Source: PFJX01 sp040757575
Lineage (GTDB): Bacteria > Pseudomonadota > Gammaproteobacteria > Burkholderiales > Thiobacillaceae
DNA: 64,000 nt
Direction: 5' to 3'
Assembly (NCBI GenBank): GCA_040757575.1
Contig: JBFLXA010000001.1
Span: 310,001-374,000, forward strand
The notes beneath the pieces are model-generated. The model was given only the letters and a program-made list of their open reading frames with translations, searched no databases and was not told the origin of the DNA. Shown piece after piece: positions 7,980 through 16,650 of the stretch. The translations under genes were made by a program, and so were the position numbers. Within the stretch, counting starts at the first letter, position 1; every line of letters starts with the position of its first letter.

Positions 7980-8660
7980 TCAGTAGGTCACGGTTTTTGA
8001 AGGACTGGTCTTGCGGACTGGCTGTTTGGCGGCAGGCGTCCGGCCACGCCCCACGGCGGCAGCGGAGGTGTCGCCGGGTTTGGAGTAGGTCACTTCCTGA
8101 ACGGGCGAGGTGACTTCCGTGGTGCTGCTCTGCTTACCTTCAACCACCTGGGTCTGCGGATACTTGCTCTTGTAGGAATCCATGAAGGCAAGCACCTTGT
8201 TCAAACGCACCTGACCCGGAATGAACATCACGATTTCACCTTCGGGATCGTAGATATAAGAGGTCGGGTAGAAGTCCACCGGTCCGACCTGCCGGAACGG
8301 GCTGTCCTGGTTGCGACGGGAACCGCCAGCGACGATGCTGTTGAAGTCCAGGTTATGGCGGCTGGCGGCTTCCCTCACCACATTTTCGTCCGGGCCGTAA
8401 TCCAGACCGACACCAATAACCACGAAATCCGAACGCTTGTTCAATTCATTCAGCGTAGGTACTTCCACCCAGCATAGGGGACACCAGGGAGCCCAGAAGT
8501 TGACCAACACCCACTTACCCTTGAAATCGGACAATTTCAGGGTCTTGCCGTTGATGTCGGTAAACTGGAAGTTGATTGCCTTGGTCCCGCTGGCATGGGC
8601 CATGAACGGCGCCAATATCGCCACAACCCCCAAGAACACCACACCCAGTAGTTTCCGCAT
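7980..8660 (-). CDS. TlpA-like thiol:disulfide interchange protein, periplasmic
   Basis: This 226-residue protein has a signal peptide (about 1-22, ending MAHA) and a thioredoxin fold with the active site WAPWCPLCW (about residues 49-57), typical of the TlpA/ResA/AhpC-TSA branch. It also has a FYPTSYIYD segment containing the usual cis-proline region. It is likely tethered or soluble in the periplasm and reduces disulfides, for instance for cytochrome c maturation or sulfur metabolism. The C-terminal 45 residues are low complexity (Ser/Thr/Pro/Lys) and unusual for the family. The start at 8660 has an AAGGAT ribosome site. The YeeE/YedE gene lies upstream on the same strand. Confidence 0.82.
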   Translation of the reverse strand: MRKLLGVVFLGVVAILAPFMAHASGTKAINFQFTDINGKTLKLSDFKGKWVLVNFWAPWCPLCWVEVPTLNELNKRSDFVVIGVGLDYGPDENVVREAASRHNLDFNSIVAGGSRRNQDSPFRQVGPVDFYPTSYIYDPEGEIVMFIPGQVRLNKVLAFMDSYKSKYPQTQVVEGKQSSTTEVTSPVQEVTYSKPGDTSAAAVGRGRTPAAKQPVRKTSPSKTVTY

Positions 8661-8746
8661 GTTTATCCTTTCCGGCGGCTTGACGCCCAAGCCTGGCATC
8701 CCAGTTTATCGGCAGAAAACCATCAACGCTGAATAAATCTTTTCGA

Positions 8747-9841
8747 TCAGGCCGACCGCATGATCATGTAGTACTGAATCTTCATGGTGATCGCCGCCCC
8801 CACCACGATACCGAAAAAGACGATGAAGGAACTGATCGCCAGGGTAGAGACCCCGGTAACCGCCTGACCAATGGTACAGCCCATGGCCGCAATGCCACCG
8901 AAGCCCATCAGCACTGCCCCCACGATATGGCGGAACATGTCCTGGGGAGAATTGAAGTACTCCCAGCGGAAACTGCGGTTGAAAACCGAGTAGATAAACG
9001 AACCGATGACGACCCCGAACACGGAGGCCACACCGAAGGTGACCTGCTTGTCCCGCCAGTAGGCCCACAAATCCATTGTGTATGCCAAAGGCCCCACGAA
9101 TGTCATGGACTCAGCCAGTTTGGAATCGGTTCCCAAATAGGTTCTTTCCATGAATTCGTTCTCGGAAAACCCCAAGTAGCCGGTCACATACCACCCAAGT
9201 ACCACAACTACGCCAACGACCAGACCGGCCAGGAGGTTGTCTCGACTTTCACGAAATTCCTTGCTGGAAAATACGAAGGCAAGGATGACGAGAGACAGAA
9301 TCAGGGCGACAGACAACTGGGACACCCCATCACTCATACCAATGAGGCTGGGGATGGTCTGTAAATTATCCAGGTGAACCGTGAAAACATCAGCACGCAG
9401 GATGCTATCCAGGGGGATACGTAGAATGCCGTTCATCGTGACCAGGGCGGAGTAACCCAGGAAGAGAAACACCACCACGGATTTAAGGTTTCCACCGCCC
9501 AGGCGCACCAGGGTCCGCTGGCCGCAGCCTCCTGCCAGCGTCATGCCGACGCCAAAAATCAAACCCCCGGCCAGTGCGCCGAACCAATAAACCGTGCCCC
9601 GGGTATAGATCGTCTGGGAAATATCCAGATAGCCCATGTAGGCAATGAGGTTGGTGCCCAGAATCGCAATGGCGATACCCAGCAACCAGGAGCGCATGCG
9701 GCCCCATTCCCCCATGTTCACCACATCTGAAACCGCGCCCATGGTGCAGAAACTCGTTTTGTTGGCCACATAACCGAATATCAGGGCCAGAAAAAAGCCC
9801 AACCACGCCACCAGTGCTGCGGGATTTTCCACATTCTCCAT
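8747..9841 (-). CDS. YeeE/YedE family sulfur-compound transporter
   Basis: The 364-residue membrane protein has about nine or ten helices and the family's conserved cysteines in three places: NKTSFCTMGAVSD near residue 32, LAGGCGQRTLVR near 107, and MGCTIGQAVTG near 330. The internal duplication around GxxxxGGC motifs is typical of thiosulfate (TsuA-like) uptake channels, so import of thiosulfate or a related sulfur compound is the best guess. The downstream TlpA-like thiol oxidoreductase fits a role in sulfur handling. Confidence 0.82.
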   Translation of the reverse strand: MENVENPAALVAWLGFFLALIFGYVANKTSFCTMGAVSDVVNMGEWGRMRSWLLGIAIAILGTNLIAYMGYLDISQTIYTRGTVYWFGALAGGLIFGVGMTLAGGCGQRTLVRLGGGNLKSVVVFLFLGYSALVTMNGILRIPLDSILRADVFTVHLDNLQTIPSLIGMSDGVSQLSVALILSLVILAFVFSSKEFRESRDNLLAGLVVGVVVVLGWYVTGYLGFSENEFMERTYLGTDSKLAESMTFVGPLAYTMDLWAYWRDKQVTFGVASVFGVVIGSFIYSVFNRSFRWEYFNSPQDMFRHIVGAVLMGFGGIAAMGCTIGQAVTGVSTLAISSFIVFFGIVVGAAITMKIQYYMIMRSA

Positions 9842-9933
9842 CTCTCGCTCCTCTCAGGGGGGTTTTATAGTGCTTGCAGATGTAAAGCCGGCGGATTATA
9901 GGCCCAGGCCTACGGGCTTGGGTGGTGAACGCC

Positions 9934-10617
9934 TCACCAGGAATAGCGAGTCGGATCAGTCACGCCCAGGTCCAGGAACCCCTGGCGCCGCAACCGGCAT
10001 GAATCGCAGCGTCCGCAGGCATCACCGACCTCATTGGCCTGGTAACAGGAAACGGTCAGACTGTAATCCACCCCCAGGGACAAGCCCAGGCGGACGATGT
10101 CCGCCTTGCTGAGGTCCATCAGGGGGGTTTCCAGGCGGATGGAGCGGCCTTCCACTGCCCGCTTGGTGGCCAGGTCCGCCATGGCCTGGTAGGCGGCCAC
10201 GAACTCAGGGCGACAATCCGGGTAGCCTGAATAGTCCACCGCGTTGACGCCGATGTAGATGGCATCCGCGTCCAGGACTTCCGCCCAGCCCAGGGCCAGG
10301 GACAACATGATCGTGTTGCGGGCCGGCACATAGGTGACCGGTATTCCCCCCTCCACGCCCTCCACCGGAACGTCCACGCCGGGGTCTGTCAGGGCAGAAC
10401 CCGTCATGGGCCCCATGTCCAGCCTCATGATGCGATGTTCTACAGCGCCAAGATGCCGGGCCACCCTGGCGGCCGCTGCCAGTTCGGAACGGTGGCGCTG
10501 ACCATAATCCAGACTCAAGGCGTAGCAGGCATAACCCTGCTGTCGGGCGACGGCCAATGCCGTAGCGGAATCCAGGCCACCGGAAACCAGGACCACTGCC
10601 TTGGGCGAGGCACTCAT
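9934..10617 (-). CDS. queC: 7-cyano-7-deazaguanine synthase
   Basis: This 227-residue ATP-dependent enzyme converts 7-carboxy-7-deazaguanine to preQ0 in queuosine synthesis. The N-terminal PP-loop VVLVSGGLDSATALA binds ATP, and the C-terminal CYQANEVGDACGRCDSCRLR supplies four zinc-binding cysteines. The start at 10617 overlaps the queE stop by ATGA. The open frame continues upstream only as an overlap with queE. Confidence 0.95.
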   Translation of the reverse strand: MSASPKAVVLVSGGLDSATALAVARQQGYACYALSLDYGQRHRSELAAAARVARHLGAVEHRIMRLDMGPMTGSALTDPGVDVPVEGVEGGIPVTYVPARNTIMLSLALGWAEVLDADAIYIGVNAVDYSGYPDCRPEFVAAYQAMADLATKRAVEGRSIRLETPLMDLSKADIVRLGLSLGVDYSLTVSCYQANEVGDACGRCDSCRLRRQGFLDLGVTDPTRYSW

Positions 10618-11273
10618 CGTCCCTGGGCCTCCCCCCAGAGAATCTTGTGGAGCTGTACCTGCATGCGCACGGGCAAGCCATCCCGCAGCACCCATTCGGC
10701 CAGGGTGGCGGGCGGCAAGCTGCCCCAGACCGGCGAGAACAGTACCGGGCAGCGCGAGGCGATATTCCGTTGCTGCAGGGTTTCCCGGGCCCAGAGGTAA
10801 TCCGCCTCCCCCGTCAGCACGAACTTCACTTCGTCTCTGGGGGTCAGGCAGTCCAGATTGGACCAAAGGTTGCGTTCCACTTCGCCGGAACCCGGGGTCT
10901 TGATATCCAGGATGCGGGCCACGCGGCCATCGACCCCGGCCATGTCCAGGGCACCGCTGGTTTCCAGGGAGACATCCAGACCCAGGTCGCAAAGCCGGCT
11001 CAGAAGCGGCAGGCAGGCCTTCTGGGCCAGGGGCTCACCCCCGGTGACCGTGACGTGGCGGGCGGGATACTGCGTGACCCGCTCCCGGATCTGCTCAATA
11101 TCCATCCATTCGCCCCCCTGGAAGGCATAGCTGGTATCGCAGTAGCCGCAGCGCAGGGGACAGCCGGTCAGGCGGACAAAGACCGTGGGCAAACCTGCCC
11201 GGCTGGTTTCGCCCTGCAGGGAAAAGAAAATCTCCGTGATGCGCACACGGAGAGAAGTCCCGGTGTCCTGCAA
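10614..11273 (-). CDS. queE: 7-carboxy-7-deazaguanine synthase (radical SAM)
   Basis: This 219-residue radical SAM enzyme makes the deazaguanine ring of queuosine. The cluster-binding motif CPLRCGYC (about 38-45) is a CxxxCxxC, preceded by the substrate-binding FFSLQGETSRAGLP. TVTGGEPL is the GGE motif for SAM. It overlaps queC by four bases and follows ybgF by two, so it is part of the tol transcript. Confidence 0.95.
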   Translation of the reverse strand: MQDTGTSLRVRITEIFFSLQGETSRAGLPTVFVRLTGCPLRCGYCDTSYAFQGGEWMDIEQIRERVTQYPARHVTVTGGEPLAQKACLPLLSRLCDLGLDVSLETSGALDMAGVDGRVARILDIKTPGSGEVERNLWSNLDCLTPRDEVKFVLTGEADYLWARETLQQRNIASRCPVLFSPVWGSLPPATLAEWVLRDGLPVRMQVQLHKILWGEAQGR

Positions 11274-11275
11274 GA

Positions 11276-12043
11276 TTACTTCAGGGTGGAAAGCAGCTTC
11301 TTACCGCCGTCGGCAGCGCGGCTATAAGGGAAACGCTCGATGAGCTGCCCCAGGGTTGCCACCGCCTCGGGCTGGCGGTTCATCTGCACCTGGGCCCGGG
11401 CCAGGGACAACATGGCATCCGGCGTCTTGGGCGCATTGGGGAAGGTGTCGATCAGGAACTGGTAACTTGCGGCCGCGCTCTCGAAATCCGACATGCCCAC
11501 ATAGGAAAAACCCGTCCAGTAATGGGCATTGGGCACCAGCCCGCTTTCCGGATAGGCCTTGACGAAGTCCTGCATGGCAAACACGGCTTCCTTGTAGCGT
11601 CCCGCCTTGATCAGGTTGTGGGCATTTTCGTAGGCCTTGCCCTCCCCCTCAGCCACCGGTGCGGCAGGCGACAAGACGGGCGAAGCTGTCGCCAGGGGCG
11701 AGCTCAAGGCCTGGGCCGGCTGCAAACGCACCGCATTGGCCGGCGCCACGGGGGCCACCGGCCTGTTTTCCAGCTCCTTGACCCGGTCATCCATGTCGGC
11801 AATCAGATCCTTGACCCGTTTGTCGGCCGCGGTCTGCTGGTAAGCAAGTTCTTCCTGGGTGCCCCGCAGGCGAGCCACTTCCGCTTTGAGGGCTTCGACC
11901 TGGTTCAGCAGGTTCAAAAGGCCCTGGTTCTGCAACTGGCTTTCCAGCTTGCTGAGCCGGGCGGAAATATCATCCGCTGCCGTGGCGCTGAGAGGATGGG
12001 CTGCCAGCGCCAGCAACAGGAGGGGGAGTCTGATGGTTTTCAT
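11276..12043 (-). CDS. cpoB: Cell division coordinator CpoB (YbgF)
   Basis: The 255-residue periplasmic protein links the Tol-Pal system with peptidoglycan synthesis at the septum. It has a signal peptide (about 1-22), a trimeric coiled coil (about 27-95, with SKLESQLQNQGLLNLLNQV), a Pro/Ala linker, and TPR repeats from about 130 onward (AYENAHNLIKAGRYKEAVFAMQDF and later units). The start overlaps the pal stop by ATGA, placing it in the tol-pal operon. Confidence 0.92.
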   Translation of the reverse strand: MKTIRLPLLLLALAAHPLSATAADDISARLSKLESQLQNQGLLNLLNQVEALKAEVARLRGTQEELAYQQTAADKRVKDLIADMDDRVKELENRPVAPVAPANAVRLQPAQALSSPLATASPVLSPAAPVAEGEGKAYENAHNLIKAGRYKEAVFAMQDFVKAYPESGLVPNAHYWTGFSYVGMSDFESAAASYQFLIDTFPNAPKTPDAMLSLARAQVQMNRQPEAVATLGQLIERFPYSRAADGGKKLLSTLK

Positions 12044-12753
12044 TCGCCGTGGTACAGGATTTCGGTTCTACGGTTCTGCTGCCAGGCGCTCTCTTCGTGC
12101 CCTTCAGCAACGGGTTTTTCCTCGCCCATGGACACGGGCTCGATCTGGGCTTCCGTGACACCCAGCAGGGACATGGCCTTGAACACACTCTCGGCGCGGC
12201 GCTGACCCAGAGCCAGGTTGTACTCCCGGCTGCCCCGCTCGTCGGCGTGGCCTTGCAGGATGACCTTGCTGGCCGGATTGCTCTTCAGAAATTCGGCATG
12301 GGCTTCCAACAGGCTGCGGTATTCATCCCGGATGGCGGAACTGTCATAGTCGAAATGGATGACCCGTTTGGAAAGGGGGCTGTTGGGGTCCTTCAATTGC
12401 AAGGCAATGGCAGCTTGCTGCTGCTCCGGCGTAAGGGCGCCGTCCGCGCCTGCCCCGGCCGCACCGTCCGCGGCCCCCAGGGGCTTGACCTCCGTAGCCG
12501 GCTCGGGGAGAGCCTGGGTTTCCACTTTCTGGGGCGTGCCTGCCATACCGCCACTGCCCCCATCCAGAGGCTTGCCGTCGATGGGCGACATGGTCACACC
12601 CTGGGTGGTCGCTCCCTGGGGGCTTCCATCCTGGGCATCTCCGGCCAGGGGTTGGGTCTTGATACCGCGATCCTCGATCACGGCATCCTTGGGTGTCTCC
12701 GCACAGCCAGCCAGCAATGCGGCCAGACTCAGGACCAGGGCAAGTTGTTTCAT
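12040..12753 (-). CDS. pal: Peptidoglycan-associated lipoprotein Pal
   Basis: The 237-residue lipoprotein has a signal peptide with lipobox LLAGC (Cys17 acylated). A long low-complexity Gly/Pro/Ala linker (about 20-115) follows, then an OmpA-like peptidoglycan-binding domain (about 125-237) with FDYDSSAIRDEY and LQGHADERGSREYNLALGQRRA. It anchors the outer membrane to peptidoglycan and partners with TolB. The linker is longer than in enteric Pal. Confidence 0.94.
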   Translation of the reverse strand: MKQLALVLSLAALLAGCAETPKDAVIEDRGIKTQPLAGDAQDGSPQGATTQGVTMSPIDGKPLDGGSGGMAGTPQKVETQALPEPATEVKPLGAADGAAGAGADGALTPEQQQAAIALQLKDPNSPLSKRVIHFDYDSSAIRDEYRSLLEAHAEFLKSNPASKVILQGHADERGSREYNLALGQRRAESVFKAMSLLGVTEAQIEPVSMGEEKPVAEGHEESAWQQNRRTEILYHGE

Positions 12754-12876
12754 AAATGCAATCCTCTATCAACAATCCATGTCATCGCCGGGTCCGGTCC
12801 AGCCCGATCCACCGGCCGGGCGGGGCCCAACATCCTGCTTTGCCATCTATCGGCCACATTATGGCCTTACTTGAAC

Positions 12877-14151
12877 TCACTGTCCCCAGGTGGGTTCCCG
12901 CAGGTCGCCGGATTGGGACAAGCGTTGCCGCACCTTGCCATCCACGCTGACCGTGGCCAGTACACCCCGGCCGTTCACCAGGGTAGCGTACAGGATCAGG
13001 CGGCCATTTGAAGCAAAGCTGGGTGACTCGTCATAGGCGGTATCCGTGAGCACCTGCATCTGCCGGCTGGCCAGGTCCATAACCGCCACATGGAAGCGGC
13101 CATCCCGGCGATGCACGAAGGCCAGGGTCTTGCCATCTGGCGACAGGGCCGGGGAGACGTTATAGCTTCCCTCGAAGGTGATACGGGACGTCTCGCCACT
13201 TTCCACGGAGGCCCGGTAGATCTGGGGTGTACCCCCCCGGTCCGAGGTAAAAAACACCCAGCGGCCATCCGGGCTAAAAACCGCCTCGGTATCCAGTGCG
13301 CCCCCCCGGGTGAAGCGCCGCGCCGCGCCGGTTGCCACATCCAGCATGTAGATCTGGGAGGTTTCGTCCTTGGACAGCGCCACCGCCAGAGTGCGTCCAT
13401 CGGGAGACCAGGCAGGCGCAGAGTTGGAGCCCCGGAACTTGGCCACAGCCCGGCGGCTGCCGTCCGCCAGATTCTGCACATACACCACCGGCTTCTTGTC
13501 TTCAAAGGACACGTAGGCCAGCCGGCTACCGTCCGGGGACCAGGCGGGCGAGATCAGAGGTTCGGAAGAAGCAGCCACGGTGATGGCGTTCTGGCTGTCG
13601 GCATCGGCCACCTGCAATTCGTAGCGGCTGCCCCGCTTGAGGATGTAGGCGATGCGCCCCGAGTAGGGACCGGGTTCTCCAAGCAGCTTTTCATGCACCA
13701 GGTCGGCGATCTTGTGGGCCACGGAACGCAGGCCGGCCGCGCTGGTGGTGTAGGACAGGGCACTCAGTTGGGTCTGGCGCACGGCGTCGAACAACCAGAA
13801 ACGCACCTCCACCCGCCCCCCGGCGGCGGGCACCACGTGGCCCATGACCACGGCATCTGCCCCCCTGCCCTTCCACTCTGGCAGCGCCAGGGACTGGGTA
13901 TCGGCGGGTGAAGCGACACCCTTGGGGTCCAGCACCCGGAAATAACCGCTGCGCCCCAGGTCGTTGGTGATGACATCCCCAGGGTTGAGCACCTCCCCCC
14001 CCTTTACGGCAAAGGGCAGAACGGCAACCGGTATCTTGTTGCCCGCCCCGCCAATGATCTCGATGGTCATCAGGGCCCGGGCCGGCAGGGCCGCCAGGGT
14101 CAGCAAAACCAGCAGACCCATTCTCGTCAGCATTTTTGACCACACATTCAT
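12877..14151 (-). CDS. tolB: Tol-Pal system beta-propeller protein TolB
   Basis: The 424-residue periplasmic protein binds Pal and TolA during cell division. It has a signal peptide, an N-terminal domain starting ALMTIEIIGGAGNKIPVAVLP, and six beta-propeller blades marked by repeated SPAWSPDGSRLAYVS-like units (about 200-420). I start at the ATG at 14151, and other in-frame ATGs a few codons either way cannot be excluded. A 123-bp gap to pal holds no clear terminator. Confidence 0.94.
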   Translation of the reverse strand: MNVWSKMLTRMGLLVLLTLAALPARALMTIEIIGGAGNKIPVAVLPFAVKGGEVLNPGDVITNDLGRSGYFRVLDPKGVASPADTQSLALPEWKGRGADAVVMGHVVPAAGGRVEVRFWLFDAVRQTQLSALSYTTSAAGLRSVAHKIADLVHEKLLGEPGPYSGRIAYILKRGSRYELQVADADSQNAITVAASSEPLISPAWSPDGSRLAYVSFEDKKPVVYVQNLADGSRRAVAKFRGSNSAPAWSPDGRTLAVALSKDETSQIYMLDVATGAARRFTRGGALDTEAVFSPDGRWVFFTSDRGGTPQIYRASVESGETSRITFEGSYNVSPALSPDGKTLAFVHRRDGRFHVAVMDLASRQMQVLTDTAYDESPSFASNGRLILYATLVNGRGVLATVSVDGKVRQRLSQSGDLREPTWGQ

Positions 14152-14204
14152 GACAGCTCTATCCCGCATTCCATAGATTCAAAAAACGCCCTGCACCACC
14201 GTCC

Positions 14205-15062
14205 TCAACGTCTGCCCGGCAAACCGTCCGGATGGGGGCGGAACTTCATGGTGATTCCATCCCGGAAAGCCGCCGCCGACTCTCGTTCAGCCGGTAGCGG
14301 CAAAGGCGAGGCCTTCAGTATGGCCCGTTCCACTTCCTCGTCATAAGCCGGCTGGCCACTGGACTTCACCAGTTTGACCGACTTCACCTCCCCGTTGGCA
14401 AACAGGCTCACCTGGAACACCGCTTCCGGGTTACCGCTGATCCGTGGCGGCAGGCGCACGTAGGACAGCACCTTGGCCTGGATACGCTGCCGGTAATCCG
14501 CCACCACCTTGGCCCGTTGGGCCTCCCGTACCTGAAGCACGCGTACCTGGGCCTCCTCCGCTTCCAGATCCGCCCGGGCCTGGCGCGCCATATCCTGTTC
14601 CAGTTGCCGGCGTTTCAGGGCCTGCTTGATCTCCTCCAGGCGCTTCTGCTCCGCCTGTTCCCGAGCCTCCTGCTCCTGCCGGACCCGCTCGGCAGCCTCT
14701 TCCTCCGCCTGCCGGGCATCCGCTTCCGCCTTCATGCGAGCCGCTTCCTCGCGCTTGAGTTCCTCTGCCTGGCGAAGTTTTTCCTCCTCCGCCTTGCGCA
14801 GGGCGATATCCGCCTCACTGGGGAGCTGGGCCTGGGGTGGAGCGGGGGCAGACTCGGGCTCCGGGAGCGGCGGCGCGGACAATTCCGGCTCCGGCATCTC
14901 CGGCGCGGGTGCCGGCAGATCCACCCAGAGATCCGCTTCCACCGGCAGATGCGGCAGGCTCTTCCAGGACATGCTCAGCACCAGGGCCAGCAGAAACAGG
15001 CCGTGCACCACCACGGCCAGCCCGCCGCTGGAAACATGCTGGAAGCGGGGTGCGGTGATCAC
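14205..15062 (-). CDS. tolA: Tol-Pal system protein TolA
   Basis: The 285-residue protein has one N-terminal membrane helix (about 13-33), a Pro-rich stretch (PAPEMPEPELSAPPLPEPE), and a long helical domain II of Ala/Glu/Arg-rich repeats (about 85-180). It ends in a TonB-like C-terminal domain with YVRLPPRISGNPEAVFQVSLFANGEVKSV. It spans the periplasm and passes force from TolQR to Pal-TolB. It overlaps tolR by four bases. Confidence 0.93.
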   Translation of the reverse strand: MITAPRFQHVSSGGLAVVVHGLFLLALVLSMSWKSLPHLPVEADLWVDLPAPAPEMPEPELSAPPLPEPESAPAPPQAQLPSEADIALRKAEEEKLRQAEELKREEAARMKAEADARQAEEEAAERVRQEQEAREQAEQKRLEEIKQALKRRQLEQDMARQARADLEAEEAQVRVLQVREAQRAKVVADYRQRIQAKVLSYVRLPPRISGNPEAVFQVSLFANGEVKSVKLVKSSGQPAYDEEVERAILKASPLPLPAERESAAAFRDGITMKFRPHPDGLPGRR

Positions 15063-15478
15063 GGGCTGGCCGGTTTAACCAGAAGCCCGACGCGGGGCAC
15101 TCCCAGGGTCTGAAGCGTGTCCATGACCCGCATGACCACTTCGTAGCGCACATTCCGGTCGGCAGATATCACCACTGGCTGCCCGGGATTCGTCTGCTGC
15201 CGGGCCTGAACGCTGGCAGCCAGCCGGTCCTCGGTCAGGCTCTCGCCCGCATCTTCCACGCCCCGGTCCCGCAACAACAGCGTGCCGTCCTCCCGCACCA
15301 CCACTTCCAGGGGCGCCACCGGGGCAGTGGCACTCTTGCCCACGCTGGGCAACTCCACCTGACCTGGATTCATGAAGGGCGCCGTGACCATGAAGATCAC
15401 CAGCAGGACCAGCATCACGTCGATGTAGGGCACCACGTTGATCTGGTTCATGGCCTTGCGGGTGCGGCGATGGATCAT
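15059..15478 (-). CDS. tolR: Tol-Pal system protein TolR
   Basis: The 139-residue ExbD/TolR protein has a single membrane helix with the conserved proton-channel aspartate in INVVPYIDVMLVLLVIFMV. A periplasmic domain with the typical VVISADRNVRYEVVMRVMDTL motif follows. It is the TolQ partner in the proton-driven motor. ATGA overlaps join it to both tolQ and tolA. Confidence 0.95.
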   Translation of the reverse strand: MIHRRTRKAMNQINVVPYIDVMLVLLVIFMVTAPFMNPGQVELPSVGKSATAPVAPLEVVVREDGTLLLRDRGVEDAGESLTEDRLAASVQARQQTNPGQPVVISADRNVRYEVVMRVMDTLQTLGVPRVGLLVKPASP

Positions 15479-16155
15479 GGCCTGGCCACCTCCTGCTGGA
15501 GGATGTTGGAAAACTCCTCCATGAACACGTCGTAGCGGTTGGCCAGGCGGTCGATGTCGTGGGTGAAGCGGTTATAGGCGATCACCGCGGGAATGGCGGC
15601 GAACAGGCCGATGGCCGTGGCGATGAGGGCCTCGGCGATGCCCGGCGCCACCTGGGCCAGGGTGGCCTGGGCCACGTTGGACAGGCCGATGAAGGCGTTC
15701 ATGATGCCCCATACGGTGCCGAACAGGCCCACATAAGGGGAGACTGACCCCACTGTAGCCAGGAAGGGCAGGTAGGATTCCAGCAGGTCCATTTCCCGCT
15801 GATAGGCGGCGCGCATGGCCCGCCGGGCACTTTCCAGCACGGCGGGGGAGGCCACGCTGTGCTTGCGCTTCATGCGGAATTCCCGCCAGCCGGCCCGGAA
15901 GACCTCTTCCAGGCTGGAGCGGCGCTCCTCACCATCCGCCCGCTCGACGATGGCGTTGTGGCCACCCCCCCAGAAATCCCGCTCGAAGGATTCGGAGGCC
16001 CGCAATTCCCGCCGCAGGGTGAACATTTTTTCGAAAATGAGCCACCAGGACAACACGGAGGCCAGCAACAGCAGCAAGAGCACACCCTTCACCACCCAGC
16101 TGGCCTGGGCGATCAGGGAAACGAAGGACATGTCCTGGGCGAGGGAAAGTTCCAT
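15475..16155 (-). CDS. tolQ: Tol-Pal system protein TolQ
   Basis: The 226-residue MotA/TolQ/ExbB proton channel protein has a first helix at about 18-40, a long cytoplasmic loop, and two further helices in the conserved region SVSPYVGLFGTVWGIMNAFIGLS and EALIATAIGLFAAIPAVIAYN. It forms the motor with TolR. It overlaps tolR by ATGA and begins five bases after ybgC. Confidence 0.95.
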   Translation of the reverse strand: MELSLAQDMSFVSLIAQASWVVKGVLLLLLLASVLSWWLIFEKMFTLRRELRASESFERDFWGGGHNAIVERADGEERRSSLEEVFRAGWREFRMKRKHSVASPAVLESARRAMRAAYQREMDLLESYLPFLATVGSVSPYVGLFGTVWGIMNAFIGLSNVAQATLAQVAPGIAEALIATAIGLFAAIPAVIAYNRFTHDIDRLANRYDVFMEEFSNILQQEVARP

Positions 16156-16160
16156 TGGGG

Positions 16161-16586
16161 TCAGCGGTTGAATGCCTGGGTGACGATTGCCGGGATTTTA
16201 GCCGGCCGGAAGTCTGGATGCGCCACGCAGGCCACTTTTACCCAGGCTTCCATGAGAATTTCCGTGTCTTCCCCTGTCCCCCGCAAGATACGCTGGGCCA
16301 TTTCCAGGCTGGCCCGGTTGAGGCTGGCCAGGCGGCATTCCACCGTCAGCCGGTCATTGAAACGGGCCGGACGCAGATAATCCGCCTCCACGCGGCGCAC
16401 CACGAACACCACGCCCGCCTCCCGGGCCAGGTAATCCTGCTCCACGCCGATGGCGGAAAGCCACTCCGTACGGGCCCGCTCCAGGAATTTCAGGTAGTTG
16501 GCGTAATACACCACCCCACCGGCATCGGTGTCTTCCCAATAAACCCGCACGGGCCAGGTAAAAACGGGCAGCTCGCTCATGTTCAT
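16161..16586 (-). CDS. ybgC: Acyl-CoA thioesterase YbgC (hotdog fold)
   Basis: The 141-residue protein starts with the YbgC signature VYWEDTDAGGVVYYANYLKFLERARTEWL, whose aspartate is catalytic in the 4-hydroxybenzoyl-CoA thioesterase branch. It hydrolyses short-chain acyl-CoA or acyl-ACP and is the usual first gene of tol-pal operons. tolQ starts five bases downstream. Confidence 0.93.
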   Translation of the reverse strand: MNMSELPVFTWPVRVYWEDTDAGGVVYYANYLKFLERARTEWLSAIGVEQDYLAREAGVVFVVRRVEADYLRPARFNDRLTVECRLASLNRASLEMAQRILRGTGEDTEILMEAWVKVACVAHPDFRPAKIPAIVTQAFNR

Positions 16587-16650
16587 ATAAATATTCCCGA
16601 AACGCCCCTCGCAACACCCACCAGGTTGGTGTGCCCACTGCCCGTCACTG

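Noticed and set aside
10618..10992. N-terminal extension of queC over queE
   Set aside because: The PP-loop must lie near the N-terminus and the extension is the queE sequence in another frame.
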